Assembly: GCA_030040475.1 (NCBI GenBank)
Contig: JASHTQ010000390.1
Coordinates: 1-8,004, forward strand
Origin: Streptosporangiaceae bacterium
GTDB taxonomy: Bacteria > Actinomycetota > Actinomycetes > Streptosporangiales > Streptosporangiaceae
DNA: 8,004 bases
Direction: 5' to 3'
The notes beneath the pieces are model-generated. The model did no database searches. It had not been told where the DNA came from and was given only the letters and a program-made list of their open reading frames with translations. How positions within the stretch are numbered: position 1 is the stretch's first letter; every line of letters begins with the position of its first letter. This document shows positions 7,298-8,004 of the stretch, one piece after another. Both the position numbers and the translations under genes were made by a program.

Positions 7298-7304
7298 GGC
7301 GAAC

Positions 7305-7709
7305 ATGACGTCAAGGCGTTCCGTCGTGGACTACGGGCTCGCTCGCCGGGCCACGCTCGCGTCGGTGTACTCCGGGCACACGACGGTTGCCGACGTCTGC
7401 GACGCCCACCCCTACCTGCTGCGGGCCGCCAAGTTCCACGGGGAGCCCACCCAGACTCCCTGCCCGATCTGCAGGAAGGCCAAGCTGACCCACGTCACGT
7501 ACGTGTACGGCGACGAGCTCGGGCAGTACGAGGGACGGGTCAAGCAAGCACGAGAACTCGCTGAGATGGCCGCCGAATACGGCGAATTCCGGGTCTATGT
7601 GGTCGAGGTCTGTCAGAGTTGCGGGTGGAACCACCTCGCATCGTCTTACGTTCTCGGTACTGGCGAGCCTGCCGCACGTCGCAGACGACGTGCGCGGACC
7701 AGCCAGTGA
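7305..7709 (+). CDS. DUF5318 family protein (putative zinc ribbon)
   Basis: A 134-residue cytosolic protein of unknown function, matching the small conserved actinobacterial protein (Rv0049 type) encoded just before the class A penicillin-binding protein. Two CxxC pairs, CPIC (53-56) and CQSC (103-106), are arranged like a zinc ribbon with about 46 residues between them. The N-terminal part holds VDYGLARRATLASVYSG (8-24) and DVCDAHPYLLRAAKFHG (30-46). The central part is YVYGDELGQYEGRV (67-79), and SCGWNHL (105-111) follows the second pair. The C-terminal tail is arginine-rich (RRRRRAR, 125-131) and may touch nucleic acid or the membrane. ATG 7305 is chosen because the protein aligns with its family from there and a TANNNT -10 lies seven bases upstream. 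No known biochemical role can be assigned; position suggests a link to cell-wall synthesis. Confidence 0.9.
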   Translation: MTSRRSVVDYGLARRATLASVYSGHTTVADVCDAHPYLLRAAKFHGEPTQTPCPICRKAKLTHVTYVYGDELGQYEGRVKQARELAEMAAEYGEFRVYVVEVCQSCGWNHLASSYVLGTGEPAARRRRRARTSQ

Positions 7710-7720
7710 ACACGGGATCC

Positions 7721-7726
7721 AGGAGG
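7721..7726 (+). promoter_or_regulatory. Strong Shine-Dalgarno before a short leader ORF
   Basis: AGGAGG is the strongest Shine-Dalgarno match I noticed in the window, yet no long gene follows it. Six bases later lies GTG at 7733, which opens an eight-codon frame. The PBP start is about 100 bases further on, too far to use it. Confidence 0.6.
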
Positions 7727-7732
7727 TAACGT

Positions 7733-7759
7733 GTGACCCGGCGGGTTTCCCGGGACTAA
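7733..7759 (+). CDS. Putative 8-residue leader peptide (MTRRVSRD)
   Basis: GTG at 7733 follows AGGAGG at the ideal six-base distance and opens an eight-codon frame ending in TAA at 7757-7759. Three of the eight codons are CGG arginine (codons 3, 4 and 7). Codons 3-5 contain the 5' arm of the hairpin at 7739-7771, and the stop codon lies in its loop. A ribosome translating or paused here would prevent that hairpin from forming, the usual arrangement of translational attenuators. It begins 23 bases after the DUF5318 stop. The peptide itself is unlikely to have a function. This is inference: short frames of this size arise easily by chance, and the strong ribosome binding site is the main support. 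Confidence 0.4.
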   Translation: MTRRVSRD

Positions 7760-7771
7760 GCAGACCCGCCG
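7739..7771 (+). terminator. Stem-loop between DUF5318 and PBP genes (terminator or attenuator)
   Basis: CGGCGGGT (7739-7746) and ACCCGCCG (7764-7771) pair perfectly over 8 bp, and the stem can be extended by one U-G and one U-A pair. No U-run follows, so it would be a terminator of the actinobacterial U-less type or an attenuator stem. A smaller competing hairpin, CGGG-TTT-CCCG (7742-7752), uses the same left arm. Confidence 0.5.
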
Positions 7772-7774
7772 TCA

Positions 7775-7809
7775 GGGAAGAAGTCGCTTCCGGTTAGCCG
7801 CGGCTTCCC
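7775..7809 (+). repeat. Alternative pairing segments in the PBP leader
   Basis: GGGAAG (7775-7780) can pair over five bases with CTTCC (7787-7791) or over six with CTTCCC (7804-7809). These pairings exclude each other. Between them AGCCGCGGCT (7796-7805) is a perfect 10-bp palindrome. The segment lies between the leader ORF and the PBP start and could form switchable structures. Confidence 0.4.
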
Positions 7810-7827
7810 AGCCACCAGCGAGGACGC

Positions 7828-8004
7828 GTGAGCAGCAGAGCTAATGACTTTGACGCATCGCATCGCGACCTGGGTAATAGCCGCCCGCGTGGCTATGGTG
7901 CGCCTGGCGGCGCCACCATCGACTATGACCTGGGCTACGGCGAGGACGGCTTCGACACCCAGGGCTTCCGCAGCCCGACAGCCCCGGTAGCCCAGACGGG
8001 CGCG
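7828..8004 (+). CDS. Probable bifunctional penicillin-binding protein (class A), N-terminal fragment
   Basis: The first 59 codons of a gene running off the right edge. GTG at 7828 is preceded by GAGG four bases upstream. The frame has a TAG stop about 30 bases before this GTG and no other start codon in between. The visible protein begins MSSRANDFDASHRDLG and is hydrophilic and Gly/Tyr/Asp-rich (YDLGYGEDGFDTQGF, 33-47), which fits a disordered cytoplasmic tail ahead of a membrane anchor. No transglycosylase or transpeptidase motif lies within the window. The product is inferred from gene order: in actinobacteria the DUF5318 gene is followed by a ponA-type PBP, which polymerises and cross-links peptidoglycan at the outer membrane face. 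The first codons use more A/T than the rest, which often favours initiation. Confidence 0.65.
   Translation, partial: MSSRANDFDASHRDLGNSRPRGYGAPGGATIDYDLGYGEDGFDTQGFRSPTAPVAQTGA

Larger units (their letters stand above)
7078..7304. promoter_or_regulatory. Divergent padR / DUF5318 control region
   Basis: This 227-bp spacer has no convincing gene and is clearly richer in A+T than the coding DNA around it. It holds two AGTTGG direct repeats exactly 10 bp apart (7087-7092, 7097-7102). It also has the hyphenated palindrome GTTCC-GTTGA-GGAAC (7118-7132) and the AT-rich CTATATATCC (7146-7155) with a shorter relative CTATATCC (7106-7113). A pair of GATGTnTCG repeats flanks a palindrome (7160-7215), and GATATATC (7212-7219) is self-complementary. 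Both genes read outwards from here, so promoters and PadR operators are expected. No element can be tied to a protein from sequence alone. Confidence 0.6.

Noticed and set aside
7256..7564. An alternative plus-strand frame overlapping the DUF5318 gene
   Set aside because: It is out of frame with the conserved zinc-ribbon protein and yields an Arg-rich product without motifs.
7731..7736. A start-stop GTG-TGA directly after the AGGAGG site
   Set aside because: The spacing to GTG 7731 is four bases, shorter than for GTG 7733, which opens a longer frame. A start-stop element cannot be excluded, but the 7733 start fits better.
7776..7791. GGAAG-AAGTCG-CTTCC as a stand-alone intrinsic terminator
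   Set aside because: The stem is only five pairs, no U-run follows, and the PBP gene begins soon after. It is listed only as part of the alternative pairings.
7733..7831. A PBP start at GTG 7733, with a frameshift or broken N-terminus
   Set aside because: The 7733 frame hits TAA after eight codons and is not in frame with 7828. The frame after the TAA encodes nothing recognisable and ends at 7831, while GTG 7828 has its own ribosome binding site.

Overview
The window looks like chromosomal DNA of a high-GC actinomycete. G+C is very high throughout, codons end mostly in G or C, and arginine is often AGG or CGG. The gene set is a conserved actinobacterial cell-envelope neighbourhood, not an accessory island. 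As I recall them, the same gene families form two clusters on either side of the origin in Mycobacterium tuberculosis (Rv0046c-Rv0050 and Rv3907c-Rv3910) and one continuous block in Streptomyces coelicolor (around SCO3894-SCO3901). The window therefore follows the Streptomyces-like order. I see no transposase, integrase, CRISPR array, tRNA or rRNA.

Layout from left to right. The minus strand first carries the 5' end of a gene that is probably murJ (1-234), then a secreted, membrane-anchored DUF6049 protein (194-2470) overlapping it by 41 bp. Only 27 bp separate the DUF6049 start from the divergent plus-strand tRNA CCA-adding enzyme (2498-3970). A minus-strand unit follows, transcribed as padR (7077-6376), then ino1 (6376-5297), then an MFS transporter gene (5316-3901). 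Its genes overlap by 1 and 20 bp, and its last gene runs 70 bp antisense into the end of cca. A 227-bp control region rich in repeats and palindromes separates padR from the divergent DUF5318 zinc-ribbon gene (7305-7709). A 118-bp leader then precedes the 5' end of a probable bifunctional penicillin-binding protein gene (7828 to the window edge).

The genes serve envelope and redox biology. Ino1 makes inositol-1-phosphate for phosphatidylinositol and mycothiol. MurJ (inferred) exports lipid II and the PBP (inferred) polymerises it. The PadR protein is the obvious candidate regulator of its own operon, and CCA maintains tRNA 3' ends. The roles of DUF6049, DUF5318 and the transporter are unknown.

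I did not find a clear new multi-gene system. The signals most worth a second look are regulatory. (1) An 8-codon leader ORF with a near-ideal Shine-Dalgarno sequence and overlapping hairpins lies before the PBP gene. (2) A direct repeat / palindrome / direct repeat array fills the padR-DUF5318 spacer. (3) Leaderless-type starts (TANNNT, 7 nt, start codon) precede both DUF genes. (4) PadR has an enlarged Ala/Arg-rich wing containing a perfect 9-bp GC hairpin. No gene-free stretch exceeds 300 bases.
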